Shown: positions 8,060-14,325, counted from the stretch's first letter. The stretch is 14,325 nt of DNA from UBA3792 sp946185305 (GCA_946185305.1 CAMHJE010000055.1:1-14325); one strand, 5' to 3'. Notes: a model not told the origin generated them from the letters alone. Program-made: numbers and translations.

Positions 8060-8518
8060 TTATTCAAATCGAATGTAGGGACGAATCAGAGCGCAGTCCT
8101 TTTTGGCAACGGTGAGCGTTTTGCCCTTGTCGGTCGTGATCGTGAAGGTATCGGCGTCGAACGCGGTCAGCGTGCCGACCCATTCCTTCTTCTTCTCGAC
8201 CGGGGCATAGAGGCGCACCTCCATCTCCTTGCCCATGGCGCGTTCATAGTCGCGCTCCTTTTTCAGCGGCCGATCAATCCCGAGCGAGGACACGGACAGC
8301 GTGTATTCCTGCTCGATGGGATCGTTCTCGTCGAGAATCGGCTCAATCGCGCGGGACACGGCTTCGCAATCGTCAATCGTGACGCTGCCTTCCTTGTCGA
8401 TGTAGTAGGTCAAAACCCAGTCGCCGTATTCCTTCACAAACTCCACATCGCAGAGCTCGAAGCCCATCGACTCCACAAGCGCCTTGGCAAGCTGTTCACA
8501 AACTTCTGTCGTTTTCAT
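8060..8518 (-). CDS. rimP: Ribosome maturation factor RimP
   Basis: RimP binds the 30S subunit and assists its assembly. The 152-residue protein shows the N-terminal domain with the typical GFELCDVEFVKE strand, the SRAIEPILDENDPI helix-loop and the conserved SSLGIDRPLK motif (about 91-100). The C-terminal SH3-like barrel follows, with VGTLTAFDADTFTI. An in-frame ATG 18 codons upstream exists, but that extension would be encoded by the leader hairpin. The ATG at 8518 has TGAGGGAACG in front, nearly the same leader as ylxM, and gives the family's usual length. rimP is the first gene of the nusA-infB operon, and a promoter is recognisable about 70 nt upstream. Confidence 0.95.
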   Translation of the reverse strand: MKTTEVCEQLAKALVESMGFELCDVEFVKEYGDWVLTYYIDKEGSVTIDDCEAVSRAIEPILDENDPIEQEYTLSVSSLGIDRPLKKERDYERAMGKEMEVRLYAPVEKKKEWVGTLTAFDADTFTITTDKGKTLTVAKKDCALIRPYIRFE

Positions 8519-8533
8519 CGTTCCCTCAAAACG

Positions 8534-8560
8534 AAAGAGTGAGGTTTTTCCCCACTCCTT
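8534..8560 (-). promoter_or_regulatory. Leader hairpin upstream of rimP
   Basis: In the minus-strand transcript AAGGAGUGGGG (8550-8560) pairs with CCUCACUCUUU (8534-8544) around an AAAAA loop: 11 continuous pairs, two of them G-U. It is followed by CGUUUU and then the rimP ribosome site. It resembles an attenuator or weak intrinsic terminator in the 5' leader of an operon that encodes NusA. The pairing is read directly; the regulatory role is inferred. Confidence 0.6.
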
Positions 8561-8586
8561 CAAGTTCAACATTCCAACATGAACGT

Positions 8587-8615
8587 ATTATAGCATACGC
8601 CTTTGGAAATTGCAA
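8587..8615 (-). promoter_or_regulatory. Extended -10 sigma-A promoter for rimP-nusA-infB operon
   Basis: The minus strand has TTGCAA (8610-8615; 4 of 6 consensus), a 17-nt spacer and TATAAT (8587-8592) preceded by TGC, i.e. a full extended -10 TGnTATAAT. The expected start is near 8580, giving a leader of about 60 nt that holds the hairpin at 8534-8560. Confidence 0.85.
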
Positions 8616-8667
8616 GTAGTATTTCGCTTTTTACAGCCGCGCCCGCGCGATGCGCAGAACAGCGGCT

Positions 8668-9348
8668 TCAATTCCCTTTATGCAGGATGTGATCGACCTT
8701 GGCGAACATCCGCCGTTCATCGTCGGTCCATTGCTCCGGCGGCTTCGGTTCCGTCCGAAGCTGCGTGTTGGCGTAATGCACCGCTGCAATATAGCCGAGC
8801 GCCGCTGCGATGCCGAGCACGACGAGATTCCACGGCTCAATCGCGGGAATCGCAAAGCTGAACAGCGTCAGCACCACGCCTGCGGTGAACACGCCGGTCG
8901 CCGTCTTGCCGTACCAGTCGGAATAAGCAACCTTGTGCCGCGACAGCATGTAGGCACCGCCGAGCATCATCAGCAGCTCCTTCACCGCTACCAGCGCAAA
9001 AATCACCGCATAGACGGTCGCGCTGACGGCAAACGATGGATCGTAGGCCGCGAGCAGATACTTTCCGATCAGAATACACACAAGCGCGGTCACGCCCATC
9101 AGCTTGTCCGCAATCGGGTCGAGGATCTTGCCGAGTGGAGTGATCCAGCCGAACGTGCGCGCTAAAAAGCCATCCAAAATATCCGTTACAAACGCAATCG
9201 CATAGATTGCGATCGGCACCCAAAAGGCGGCAAACCCGACCGAATTGGACGGGTCTGTCGCAATGCTCACCGCCGCGAAGAACTGCCATGCAAAGATGCC
9301 GGTCAGCACAATTCTCAGCGACGTTAAGATATTCGGGATATGCTTCAT
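8668..9348 (-). CDS. pgsA: CDP-diacylglycerol-glycerol-3-phosphate 3-phosphatidyltransferase
   Basis: PgsA makes phosphatidylglycerophosphate, the committed step to phosphatidylglycerol and cardiolipin, in the cytoplasmic membrane. The 226-residue protein has the complete CDP-alcohol phosphatidyltransferase signature D-x2-DG-x2-AR-x8-G-x3-D-x3-D, with Asp56, Asp59, Arg64, Gly73, Asp77 and Asp81, and several hydrophobic helices. It is longer than the usual 180-200 residues because of a polar C-terminal tail of about 35 residues. The ATG shares a base with the oadA stop (TGATG), with only a distant GAGG, so translation should be coupled to oadA. Related CDP-alcohol transferases such as phosphatidylserine or cardiolipin synthases cannot be fully excluded by motif alone. 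Confidence 0.88.
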   Translation of the reverse strand: MKHIPNILTSLRIVLTGIFAWQFFAAVSIATDPSNSVGFAAFWVPIAIYAIAFVTDILDGFLARTFGWITPLGKILDPIADKLMGVTALVCILIGKYLLAAYDPSFAVSATVYAVIFALVAVKELLMMLGGAYMLSRHKVAYSDWYGKTATGVFTAGVVLTLFSFAIPAIEPWNLVVLGIAAALGYIAAVHYANTQLRTEPKPPEQWTDDERRMFAKVDHILHKGN

Positions 9349-10778
9349 CAGCAGGTCAAGTCCTCTACGTACACTTCGCGGACCGCGTTTTCATCCTCCG
9401 GCTCCTCCACGGCAGCGGGCGCGTTCTTCGCCTTTTCGGCCGCGTCGCGCGCATCGAAGAACTTAGTCGCCACCTGCGGGAACAGCGCGTAGCTCAGCAC
9501 GTCCTCTTCCTTGCGGGCGCGATCCTTGATCTCCTCGCGGTACTTGTCAAGCTCCGGCTCCAGGAGGTCGGCGGGACGGCAGGTAATGATCTCCGCGTCG
9601 CCGATGGCCTTGCGGCGGACTTCCTCGTTGACCTCGCCGGGCAGACGGCCGTATTCGCCGCGCAGCAGCGCCTTGGATTCCTTGGTGAAGCTCTTGTAGC
9701 GGCCCATCAGCACGTTCAGCACGGCCTGCGAGCCGACGATCTGACTGGTCGGCGTGACAAGCGGCGGATAACCGAAGTCCTTGCGGACGCGCGGCACCTC
9801 GGCCAGCACGTCGTAATAGCGATTCTCGGCGTTCGCCTGCTTCAGCTGGCTGATCAGATTGGAGAGCATGCCGCCGGGGACCTGATACAGCAGCGTGTTC
9901 GTATCGACACGCAGCGACTTATCGGAGATCAAGCCTTCCTTCTTCATGCGGTCGAACACGGTGCGGAAGTGCTTCGCGGCCTCGGACAGCGCGTTCAGGT
10001 CAAGGCCCGTATCACGCTCATGTCCCTTCAGCGTAGCGACCAAAGGCTCGGTCGCGGGCTGCGAGGTGCCGTTGCCGAACGGCGACAGCGCAGTATCGAC
10101 GATATCGACGCCAGCCTGCATCGCCATCAGATAGGTCATGTCGCCCGTACCGGTCGTGTTGTGGGTGTGCAGATGGATCGGCACATCGACTTCGGATTTG
10201 AGGCGCTTGACGAGCGAATACGCGTCGTAGGGCAGCAGCAGGTTTGCCATGTCCTTGATGCAGATCGTATCCGCGCCCATCTGGACAAGCTCCTTGGCGA
10301 GTTTTATGAAGTAGTCCTCGGAGTGCACCGGAGAGGTCGTATAGCTGATCGCGGTTTCGCAGATGCCGCCGTACTTTTTGGTGTACTTGATCGCGGCCTC
10401 TAAGTTTCTCGGATCGTTCAGCGCGTCGAAAATACGGATCACGTCGATACCGTTTTCGATAGCCTTGCGGCAGAACTGCTCGACAACGTCGTCGGCATAG
10501 TGCTTATACCCGAGGATGTTCTGGCCGCGGAACAGCATTTGCAGCTTTGTGTTCGGCAGGTGCTTGCGCAGGGTGCGAAGACGTTCCCACGGGTCCTCGT
10601 TCAGAAAGCGCAGGCAGGCATCGAACGTTGCGCCGCCCCAGACCTCCAGCGACCAGTAGCCGATGGAATCGAGGATCTCGCAGGCGGGCAGCATGTCGGA
10701 AATCCGCATACGCGTCGCGGCGAGGGACTGGTGGGAATCGCGCAGGATGGTATCGGTAATGTACAGTTTATTGCTCAT
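9348..10778 (-). CDS. oadA: Oxaloacetate decarboxylase alpha subunit (carboxyltransferase)
   Basis: This subunit moves the carboxyl group of oxaloacetate to biotin, releasing pyruvate. The 476-residue protein is the DRE-TIM/HMGL-like carboxyltransferase. The opening motif is TDTILRDSHQS with metal ligand Asp14. Lys175 (IKDMA) is the expected carbamylated lysine, and the HLHTHNTTG loop supplies ligands His204 and His206. EVWGGATFD, SPFGNGTSQPATE and QVPGGMLSNL follow. It ends after the conserved helical domain with a short acidic Ala/Glu tail. The biotin domain found at the C-terminus of many OadA proteins is instead a separate gene (12014-12367). AAGGAGG lies 6 nt before the ATG and overlaps the oadB stop. 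On its own it could be called pyruvate carboxylase subunit B; the oadB/oadG neighbours favour the Na+-pump decarboxylase. Confidence 0.93.
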   Translation of the reverse strand: MSNKLYITDTILRDSHQSLAATRMRISDMLPACEILDSIGYWSLEVWGGATFDACLRFLNEDPWERLRTLRKHLPNTKLQMLFRGQNILGYKHYADDVVEQFCRKAIENGIDVIRIFDALNDPRNLEAAIKYTKKYGGICETAISYTTSPVHSEDYFIKLAKELVQMGADTICIKDMANLLLPYDAYSLVKRLKSEVDVPIHLHTHNTTGTGDMTYLMAMQAGVDIVDTALSPFGNGTSQPATEPLVATLKGHERDTGLDLNALSEAAKHFRTVFDRMKKEGLISDKSLRVDTNTLLYQVPGGMLSNLISQLKQANAENRYYDVLAEVPRVRKDFGYPPLVTPTSQIVGSQAVLNVLMGRYKSFTKESKALLRGEYGRLPGEVNEEVRRKAIGDAEIITCRPADLLEPELDKYREEIKDRARKEEDVLSYALFPQVATKFFDARDAAEKAKNAPAAVEEPEDENAVREVYVEDLTC

Positions 10779-10784
10779 TTCTTA

Positions 10785-10791
10785 CCTCCTT
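10785..10791 (-). promoter_or_regulatory. Strong ribosome-binding site of oadA
   Basis: A full AAGGAGG on the minus strand lies 6 nt before the oadA ATG and overlaps the oadB TAA. It predicts high translation of the carboxyltransferase subunit. Confidence 0.75.
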
Positions 10792-12001
10792 ACCGGAACA
10801 GCGAGAGGAACACGCCCGCAGCGATTGCGGAGCCGATCACGCCCGCCACGTTCGGGCCCATGGCATGCATGAGCAGGAAGTTCTTCGGGTTCTCCTTCTG
10901 ACCGACGACCTGGCTGACGCGCGCGGCCATCGGAACGGCGGAAACGCCTGCGGAGCCGATCAACGGGTTGATCTTCTGCTTTAAGAACAGGTTCATGAAC
11001 TTCGCAAGCAGGACGCCGCCGGCGGTGCCGCCCATGAACGCGATCACGCCGAGCAATACGATAGCGAGCGTGGTCCAGTTGAGGAACGTGGACGCAGTCG
11101 CGGTCGCGCCGACGCAGACGCCGAGGAAGATCGTGACGATGTTGCAAAGCTCGTTCTGCACGGTCTTACTGAGGCGCTCGGTAACGCCGCACTCACGGAA
11201 CAGGTTGCCGAGCATCAGGCAGCCCACCAACGGCGCGGCAGACGGAACGAGCAGCGAAACGAAGATCGTAACGACGATCGGGAACAGGATCTTTTCAGCC
11301 TGCGAAACAGGACGAAGCTGACCCATGACGATCATGCGCTCCTGCTTGGTCGTCAGCGCCTTCATGATCGGCGGCTGAATGACCGGCACAAGCGCCATAT
11401 AGGAATACGCCGCAACGGCGATCGGGCCTAAGAATGCAGGCGCCAGCTGCGAGGTGACGAGGATAGCCGTCGGGCCGTCCGCGCCGCCGATGATACCGAT
11501 GGACGCCGCGATGTTCTGAATGGCGGTGCCCTGCAGGTTCATGAAGGGAAGCTGGAAGGCAAGGATGGCAAGCGTGAACGCGACATAGATGCCGAGCTGC
11601 GCCGCAGCGCCGAGAAGCAAGGATTTCGGATTGGCGATCAACGGGCCGAAGTCGGTCATCGCGCCGACGCCCATGAAGATCAGGCACGGATAGATGCCGA
11701 GCTTGACGCCGAGATACAAATAGTCCAAAAGACCGGTCTTGGACGAATCCGCCAAGTCCTCCCAATGCACATGCCCGCCGGAGAACAGCTCCTCATGGAA
11801 CAGACCTGCGCCGGGCAGGTTGGTGAGCAGCATACCGAACGCGATCGGAACGAGCAGCAGCGGCTCGAACTTTTTTACAATCGCGAGATACAGGAGCGCG
11901 CACGCGACGGCGATCATAATGATGCATTTCCAGTTATCGCCGACAAAGAGCTGTGCGAACCCCATTGATTGTAAGAAATCAAGAATGGTATTCCAGATCA
12001 T
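10790..12001 (-). CDS. oadB: Na+-translocating decarboxylase beta subunit (OadB/GcdB family)
   Basis: The beta subunit is the integral membrane part that decarboxylates carboxybiotin and exports Na+. The 403-residue product has about ten hydrophobic segments and the family landmarks: GIIGGADGPTAIL with Asp175, equivalent to the essential Asp of characterised beta subunits; NPLIGSAGVSAVPMAARV near the C-terminus; and the closing LMHAMGPNVAGVIGSA helix. Family members serve oxaloacetate, methylmalonyl-CoA, glutaconyl-CoA or malonate decarboxylases alike. Here substrate is inferred from the adjacent oadA-type alpha subunit. Twelve bases separate its ATG from the stop of the biotin-carrier gene, with GAGG in between. 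Confidence 0.94.
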   Translation of the reverse strand: MIWNTILDFLQSMGFAQLFVGDNWKCIIMIAVACALLYLAIVKKFEPLLLVPIAFGMLLTNLPGAGLFHEELFSGGHVHWEDLADSSKTGLLDYLYLGVKLGIYPCLIFMGVGAMTDFGPLIANPKSLLLGAAAQLGIYVAFTLAILAFQLPFMNLQGTAIQNIAASIGIIGGADGPTAILVTSQLAPAFLGPIAVAAYSYMALVPVIQPPIMKALTTKQERMIVMGQLRPVSQAEKILFPIVVTIFVSLLVPSAAPLVGCLMLGNLFRECGVTERLSKTVQNELCNIVTIFLGVCVGATATASTFLNWTTLAIVLLGVIAFMGGTAGGVLLAKFMNLFLKQKINPLIGSAGVSAVPMAARVSQVVGQKENPKNFLLMHAMGPNVAGVIGSAIAAGVFLSLFR

Positions 12002-12013
12002 AGGCGGCCTCGC

Positions 12014-12367
12014 TTATGCGATGGTGCAGAGCAAGGTACCGCTTTCCACCGTGGAACCCTTGGCAACGGCAACGGAGGTCACCTTGCCCGCGCAGGGCGC
12101 AAGAATTTCGTTTTCCATCTTCATGGCTTCGAGGATCATGAGCTGCTGACCCTCCTTGACCGTGTCGCCTTCCTTGACCGCGACGGACAGAATGTTGCCC
12201 GGCATCGGAGAGGTCACCTTTTCACCGGCGCCGGCAGCCTTGGGCGCGGCGGGAGCGGCAGCGGGCGCGGGAGCGGCAGCGGGCGCTTCCTTGACGGCCT
12301 TCGGGTCAATTTCCTCGACCTCAACTTCGTACTTGGTTCCGTTGACATTGATTAAAAACTTACGCAT
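12014..12367 (-). CDS. Biotin carboxyl carrier protein of the decarboxylase
   Basis: This 117-residue protein carries the swinging biotin arm between the carboxyltransferase and membrane subunits. The N-terminal 20 residues (MRKFLINVNGTKYEVEVEEI) match the stand-alone carrier of decarboxylases. A flexible Ala-Pro-rich linker follows (about 28-48), then a lipoyl/biotinyl domain with the EAMKMEN motif, in which Lys83 is the expected biotin site. GGAGG lies 9 nt before the ATG. It lies between oadG and oadB; no acetyl-CoA carboxylase gene is nearby, so a role in fatty acid synthesis is unlikely. A biotin ligase is needed but is not in the window. Confidence 0.93.
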   Translation of the reverse strand: MRKFLINVNGTKYEVEVEEIDPKAVKEAPAAAPAPAAAPAAPKAAGAGEKVTSPMPGNILSVAVKEGDTVKEGQQLMILEAMKMENEILAPCAGKVTSVAVAKGSTVESGTLLCTIA

Positions 12368-12391
12368 GATTTGCTTCCTCCATCAATTTCC

Positions 12392-12727
12392 TTAATCGAC
12401 TTTTTTCATAGATAAGATACGGATGCCGCTGACCTTTGTGCCCATCACGGTCGCAAGCGCGGCGCTTACGGCGGCGACAAGCTCGCCGTGGTTCGGCTCG
12501 GGCGCAGCCTTGACGGCGGGCGCGGCCGGTACGCGAGCGGGCGCAGGGGCGGGCGCTTCCTTGCCGGAAACCTTTTCCATGATGACGCCCATCAGCTTGA
12601 CAATCGCCACAAGCGCGATAAGGCCGACGAACACGATGCCGAGGCCCAGCAGGAATGTCAGCAGCGTATCCATGGCGAGATTGTCCGTAAAGGACAGTGC
12701 CCCGGATGCTGCCTGTTCATACAGCAT
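12392..12727 (-). CDS. oadG: Oxaloacetate decarboxylase gamma subunit (OadG family)
   Basis: The small gamma chain anchors and assembles the decarboxylase complex. The product (111 residues from this start) has one transmembrane helix (about 22-45, LLTFLLGLGIVFVGLIALVA), then an Ala-Pro-rich linker, then a short C-terminal helix and strand (ELVAAVSAALATVMG, ending VSGIRILSMKKV) typical of clostridial OadG proteins. An ATG five codons upstream (12742) is in frame, but no ribosome site precedes it, whereas GGAGG sits 8 nt before the ATG at 12727, so that one is preferred. It is the first gene of the oad operon; the biotin carrier follows after 24 nt. OadG sequences are poorly conserved, so context carries much of the call. 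Confidence 0.85.
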   Translation of the reverse strand: MLYEQAASGALSFTDNLAMDTLLTFLLGLGIVFVGLIALVAIVKLMGVIMEKVSGKEAPAPAPARVPAAPAVKAAPEPNHGELVAAVSAALATVMGTKVSGIRILSMKKVD

Positions 12728-12735
12728 AGTTTCTA

Positions 12736-12740
12736 CCTCC
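12736..12740 (-). promoter_or_regulatory. Ribosome-binding site deciding the oadG start
   Basis: GGAGG on the minus strand lies 8 nt before ATG 12725-12727. It lies within the first codons of a frame opened by the upstream ATG (12740-12742), arguing against that longer start. Confidence 0.7.
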
Positions 12741-12742
12741 AT

Positions 12743-12881
12743 GTTGTTTGTAGTCGGGATATCTCATTTCTCTCCCTCTTACTGACATATTCTCCGTTTT
12801 TCCTCTTTTTCCTTTTTTTGTCGAAAAATAATTCCGTATATTTTATGTATAATATACCCCTGCGGAGCAGACCCTATCCCC
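12743..12881. promoter_or_regulatory. Divergent intergenic region between oad operon and DUF2953 gene
   Basis: This AT-rich region must hold promoters for both directions. It carries GTATATT (12836-12842) and AATATAC (12851-12857), a perfect 7-bp inverted repeat with an 8-nt spacer, overlapping the plus-strand TATAAT box. The oad leader (about 12765-12820) is strikingly purine-rich on the minus strand, with runs of A and AGAGG. No -35/-10 pair for the oad direction stands out, although several TATA-like hexamers (TATTAT, TAAAAT) occur around 12840-12857. Confidence 0.55.
12848..12853 (+). promoter_or_regulatory. Candidate -10 box for DUF2953-ytfJ-dac operon
   Basis: An exact TATAAT lies 28 nt before the ATG at 12882. 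No good -35 hexamer is at 16-18 nt upstream; TTGTCG at 12818-12823 is 24 nt away, too far. It may be a regulated or weak promoter, and the inverted-repeat arm overlaps it. Confidence 0.4.
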
Positions 12882-13424
12882 ATGATCGTTCTGTATGCGC
12901 TGTTTGCTCTGCTGCTCCTTGTTCTGCTGCTCTCGGTGCCGGTCGTCGTCACCGCGACCGCCCGTCTGAGCCCCAAGGGCGGCGTTGTGTTTGTTCGCTT
13001 TCATCTGTTCGGTGCGATTCCCGTGCCGTTCCGTCTGCGTCTGCATCTGCTGTCCGAGCCGTATCTTTCGATCCGCGTGCTCGGCCGCACCTATCCCCTG
13101 CTCTCTCCGAATCCTCCGCCCGCCCCGAACCCGCGCGCATGGCAGATCGAGCGCATCGACCTAAAGGTCACGCTCGGCATCGAGGGCGACAACGCGCGCA
13201 CTGTGGAAACGCTCGGCCTGTTATGCGGCGTCTTTTCGATGCTGCTGCCGCGCGTGTGTCGAAGGGGACGCGTCACGCCGCGTCCCGCGTTCGATTGTGC
13301 CGTATTCCGTCTGTCCGCCGAGCTGGTCGGGCTGCTTTATCCGATCTTCTTTTTACTCCCGCATCGAAAAGCAAGGGCCGCGCATGGCAAGGTGCCGCGC
13401 TCTATGCCGCAGCCCGCCGCATAA
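12882..13424 (+). CDS. DUF2953 membrane protein (YtfI-like)
   Basis: The 180-residue protein has one N-terminal transmembrane helix (about 3-22, leucine-rich). A soluble region follows that begins with a beta-strand pattern (VVVTATARLSPKGGVVFVRFHLFGAIPVPF), typical of DUF2953, and a second hydrophobic stretch near 147-163 (AELVGLLYPIFFLL). Family members sit directly upstream of ytfJ in endospore formers, as here, and B. subtilis calls its homologue YtfI; the molecular function is unknown. The ribosome site is weak (GGAG 14 nt before ATG). The gene ends with a basic, proline-rich tail. It is transcribed divergently from the oad operon and is 52 nt from ytfJ. Confidence 0.78.
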   Translation: MIVLYALFALLLLVLLLSVPVVVTATARLSPKGGVVFVRFHLFGAIPVPFRLRLHLLSEPYLSIRVLGRTYPLLSPNPPPAPNPRAWQIERIDLKVTLGIEGDNARTVETLGLLCGVFSMLLPRVCRRGRVTPRPAFDCAVFRLSAELVGLLYPIFFLLPHRKARAAHGKVPRSMPQPAA

Positions 13425-13476
13425 AGTTGCCTTAAGATGCGCAATCTAATGCAAAATACAGAAAAGAGGTACTTTC

Positions 13477-13935
13477 ATGTCTCCCGTTGAAACCATTCTC
13501 CAAACCACGATGAACGAGATCAAGAACATCGTGGATGTGAACACGATCGTCGGCGATCCGATCTACGGCGAGGGCGGCGCGGTCGTGCTGCCCGTATCCA
13601 AGGTCAGCCTCGGTTTCTTTACCGGCGGCGGCGATTTCCCGACCCAGACCGTACAGCACCAGAGCGACAAGGCCACGCCCGGCGCAAAGGATTATCCGTT
13701 CCTTGGCGCAAGCGTCGTCGGCGTGACGATCACGCCCAAGGCGTTCCTTTGCATGCGCTCCGGCAGTACGACGATCCTGTGCGCCGACTGTGACAGCGCC
13801 GTTGACCGGCTTGTGCAGATGATCCCCGGCGTCATCGAGGAAGCCAAGCAGGTCGTCAAAACATGCCGGACGCAGACCGGCAAAGCAAAGCCCGCCCCGG
13901 AGGACGAACCGTGCGCACCGTGCGAGCAGCCGTAA
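13477..13935 (+). CDS. ytfJ: YtfJ/GerW-family sporulation protein
   Basis: The GerW/YtfJ family is tied to spore germination in Streptomyces and is expressed during sporulation in Bacillus; the biochemical role is not established. Landmarks in this 152-residue protein are the opening IKNIVDVNTIVGDPI, the PVSKVSLGFFTGGGDF strand-loop (about 40-54), and the GVTITPKAFL strand (82-91), which together define the family. Unusually, it has six cysteines, with CADC at 102-105 and CAPC at 146-149 in a proline-rich tail. An AGAGG ribosome site lies 8 nt before the ATG. The last 25 nt are shared with the start of the carboxypeptidase gene, so part of the tail sequence is constrained by that overlap. Confidence 0.9.
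   Translation: MSPVETILQTTMNEIKNIVDVNTIVGDPIYGEGGAVVLPVSKVSLGFFTGGGDFPTQTVQHQSDKATPGAKDYPFLGASVVGVTITPKAFLCMRSGSTTILCADCDSAVDRLVQMIPGVIEEAKQVVKTCRTQTGKAKPAPEDEPCAPCEQP
13899..13903 (+). promoter_or_regulatory. Ribosome-binding site fixing the carboxypeptidase GTG start
   Basis: GGAGG inside the ytfJ 3' end lies 7 nt before GTG at 13911. A second in-frame GTG at 13920 is less well spaced. Confidence 0.75.
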
Positions 13936-14325
13936 CCGCGCTGCTTGCGGTCCTTCTTTCCTTGCCCGCATTTTCTCTTGCCGAATCTGAACCCTCCCTT
14001 GCCCCGCCCGCCGTTTCCGCCGAAAGTGCGTTTTTGATGGAGGCGTCGTCCGGCCGCATACTGCTGGAAAAGAACGCAGACAAGCGCATGGAGCAGGCGA
14101 GCACGACCAAGATCATGACGGCGCTCGTCGCCATCGAAGCGGGCGGGCTTGACCGCATCGTGACCGTTACCGAAGCGGCTGCCGGAACCGAGGGCTCGTC
14201 GATCCACCTGAAGGCCGGCGAAACGCTGCCGCTTTTAGAACTGCTGTATGGGCTGATGCTGCAAAGCGGCAACGACGCGGCGGTCGCCATTGCGCTTGCG
14301 GTGGACGGCAGCGTGGACAAATTCG
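13911..14325 (+). CDS. D-alanyl-D-alanine carboxypeptidase, S11 family (partial, 3' end beyond window)
   Basis: This is a DacF/DacB-type low-molecular-weight penicillin-binding protein that trims the terminal D-Ala of peptidoglycan stem peptides outside the membrane. The 138 visible codons encode a signal peptide (about residues 1-24: basic start, leucine-rich core, probable cleavage after FSLA), then the S11 catalytic domain with STTK (Ser64 nucleophile, Lys67) and SGN (119-121). The KTG motif and the C-terminal beta domain with amphipathic helix fall outside the window. It begins at a GTG preceded by GGAGG and overlaps ytfJ by 25 nt. Its position after ytfJ suggests a part in sporulation or spore cortex formation, as for DacF/DacB, but a general housekeeping DacA-like role remains possible. 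Confidence 0.93.
   Translation, partial: MRTVRAAVTALLAVLLSLPAFSLAESEPSLAPPAVSAESAFLMEASSGRILLEKNADKRMEQASTTKIMTALVAIEAGGLDRIVTVTEAAAGTEGSSIHLKAGETLPLLELLYGLMLQSGNDAAVAIALAVDGSVDKF

Noticed and set aside
8519..8572. 18-codon N-terminal extension of rimP from the ATG at 8572
   Set aside because: It would be encoded by the leader hairpin, has no ribosome site and sits within a few bases of the predicted transcript start; the ATG at 8518 has a good site and family-like N-terminus.
8616..8667. Possible terminator after pgsA (GC-rich segment with AGCCGC ... GCGGCT)
   Set aside because: The complementary hexamers are about 20 nt apart and no T-run follows in the pgsA direction, so it does not look like an intrinsic terminator.
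12717..12788. A 23-codon upstream reading frame on the minus strand ending over the oadG start (ATG at 12786-12788)
   Set aside because: The GGAG before it is only 3-4 nt from the ATG, composition is unremarkable, and no stalling motif or alternative hairpins were seen; probably chance.

Overview
This window looks like core chromosome of a high-GC member of the Clostridia, probably Oscillospiraceae-like. The pointers are the Firmicutes order rimP-nusA-ylxR-ylxQ-infB-rbfA-nrnA-truB and ylxM-ffh, a Na+-pumping decarboxylase of the anaerobe type, sporulation-associated genes (DUF2953 and YtfJ/GerW), and strong Shine-Dalgarno sites. The lineage below class level is an inference. I saw no IS element, phage gene, CRISPR array, rRNA or tRNA, and no gene-free stretch longer than about 155 bases.

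Positions 1-1541 (minus strand) hold ylxM and the 5' part of ffh, the signal recognition particle GTPase. They are driven by a consensus TTGACA-16-TATAAT promoter that sits in an unusually dense set of direct and inverted repeats. Positions 1539-8615 (minus) are the translation and transcription-factor operon, read rimP, nusA, ylxR, ylxQ, infB, rbfA, nrnA, truB. Its genes are nearly all abutting or overlapping. It starts at an extended -10 promoter followed by an 11-bp leader hairpin, and it has one further internal hairpin between ylxQ and infB. ribF, the usual neighbour after truB, is absent.

Positions 8668-12727 (minus) form a second operon read oadG, biotin carrier, oadB, oadA, pgsA. The first four encode the parts of a membrane oxaloacetate decarboxylase: carboxyltransferase, biotin carrier, Na+-translocating beta subunit and small gamma anchor. 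Oxaloacetate decarboxylation would export Na+ and help energise the membrane. pgsA, for anionic phospholipid synthesis, is fused to this operon by a TGATG stop/start overlap. No convincing terminator lies between pgsA and the rimP promoter, so read-through is possible.

Positions 12882-14325 (plus) are divergent from the oad operon: a DUF2953 membrane protein, the YtfJ/GerW sporulation protein, and a secreted D-Ala-D-Ala carboxypeptidase (cut by the window end), starting at a GTG inside the ytfJ tail. The shared divergent intergenic region carries a 7-bp inverted repeat and a TATAAT box.

No clearly new biological system is visible. The points most worth a second look are the repeat-packed ylxM-ffh promoter, the two operon hairpins, the atypical IF2 N-terminus, the pgsA/decarboxylase coupling and the CxxC-bearing YtfJ.
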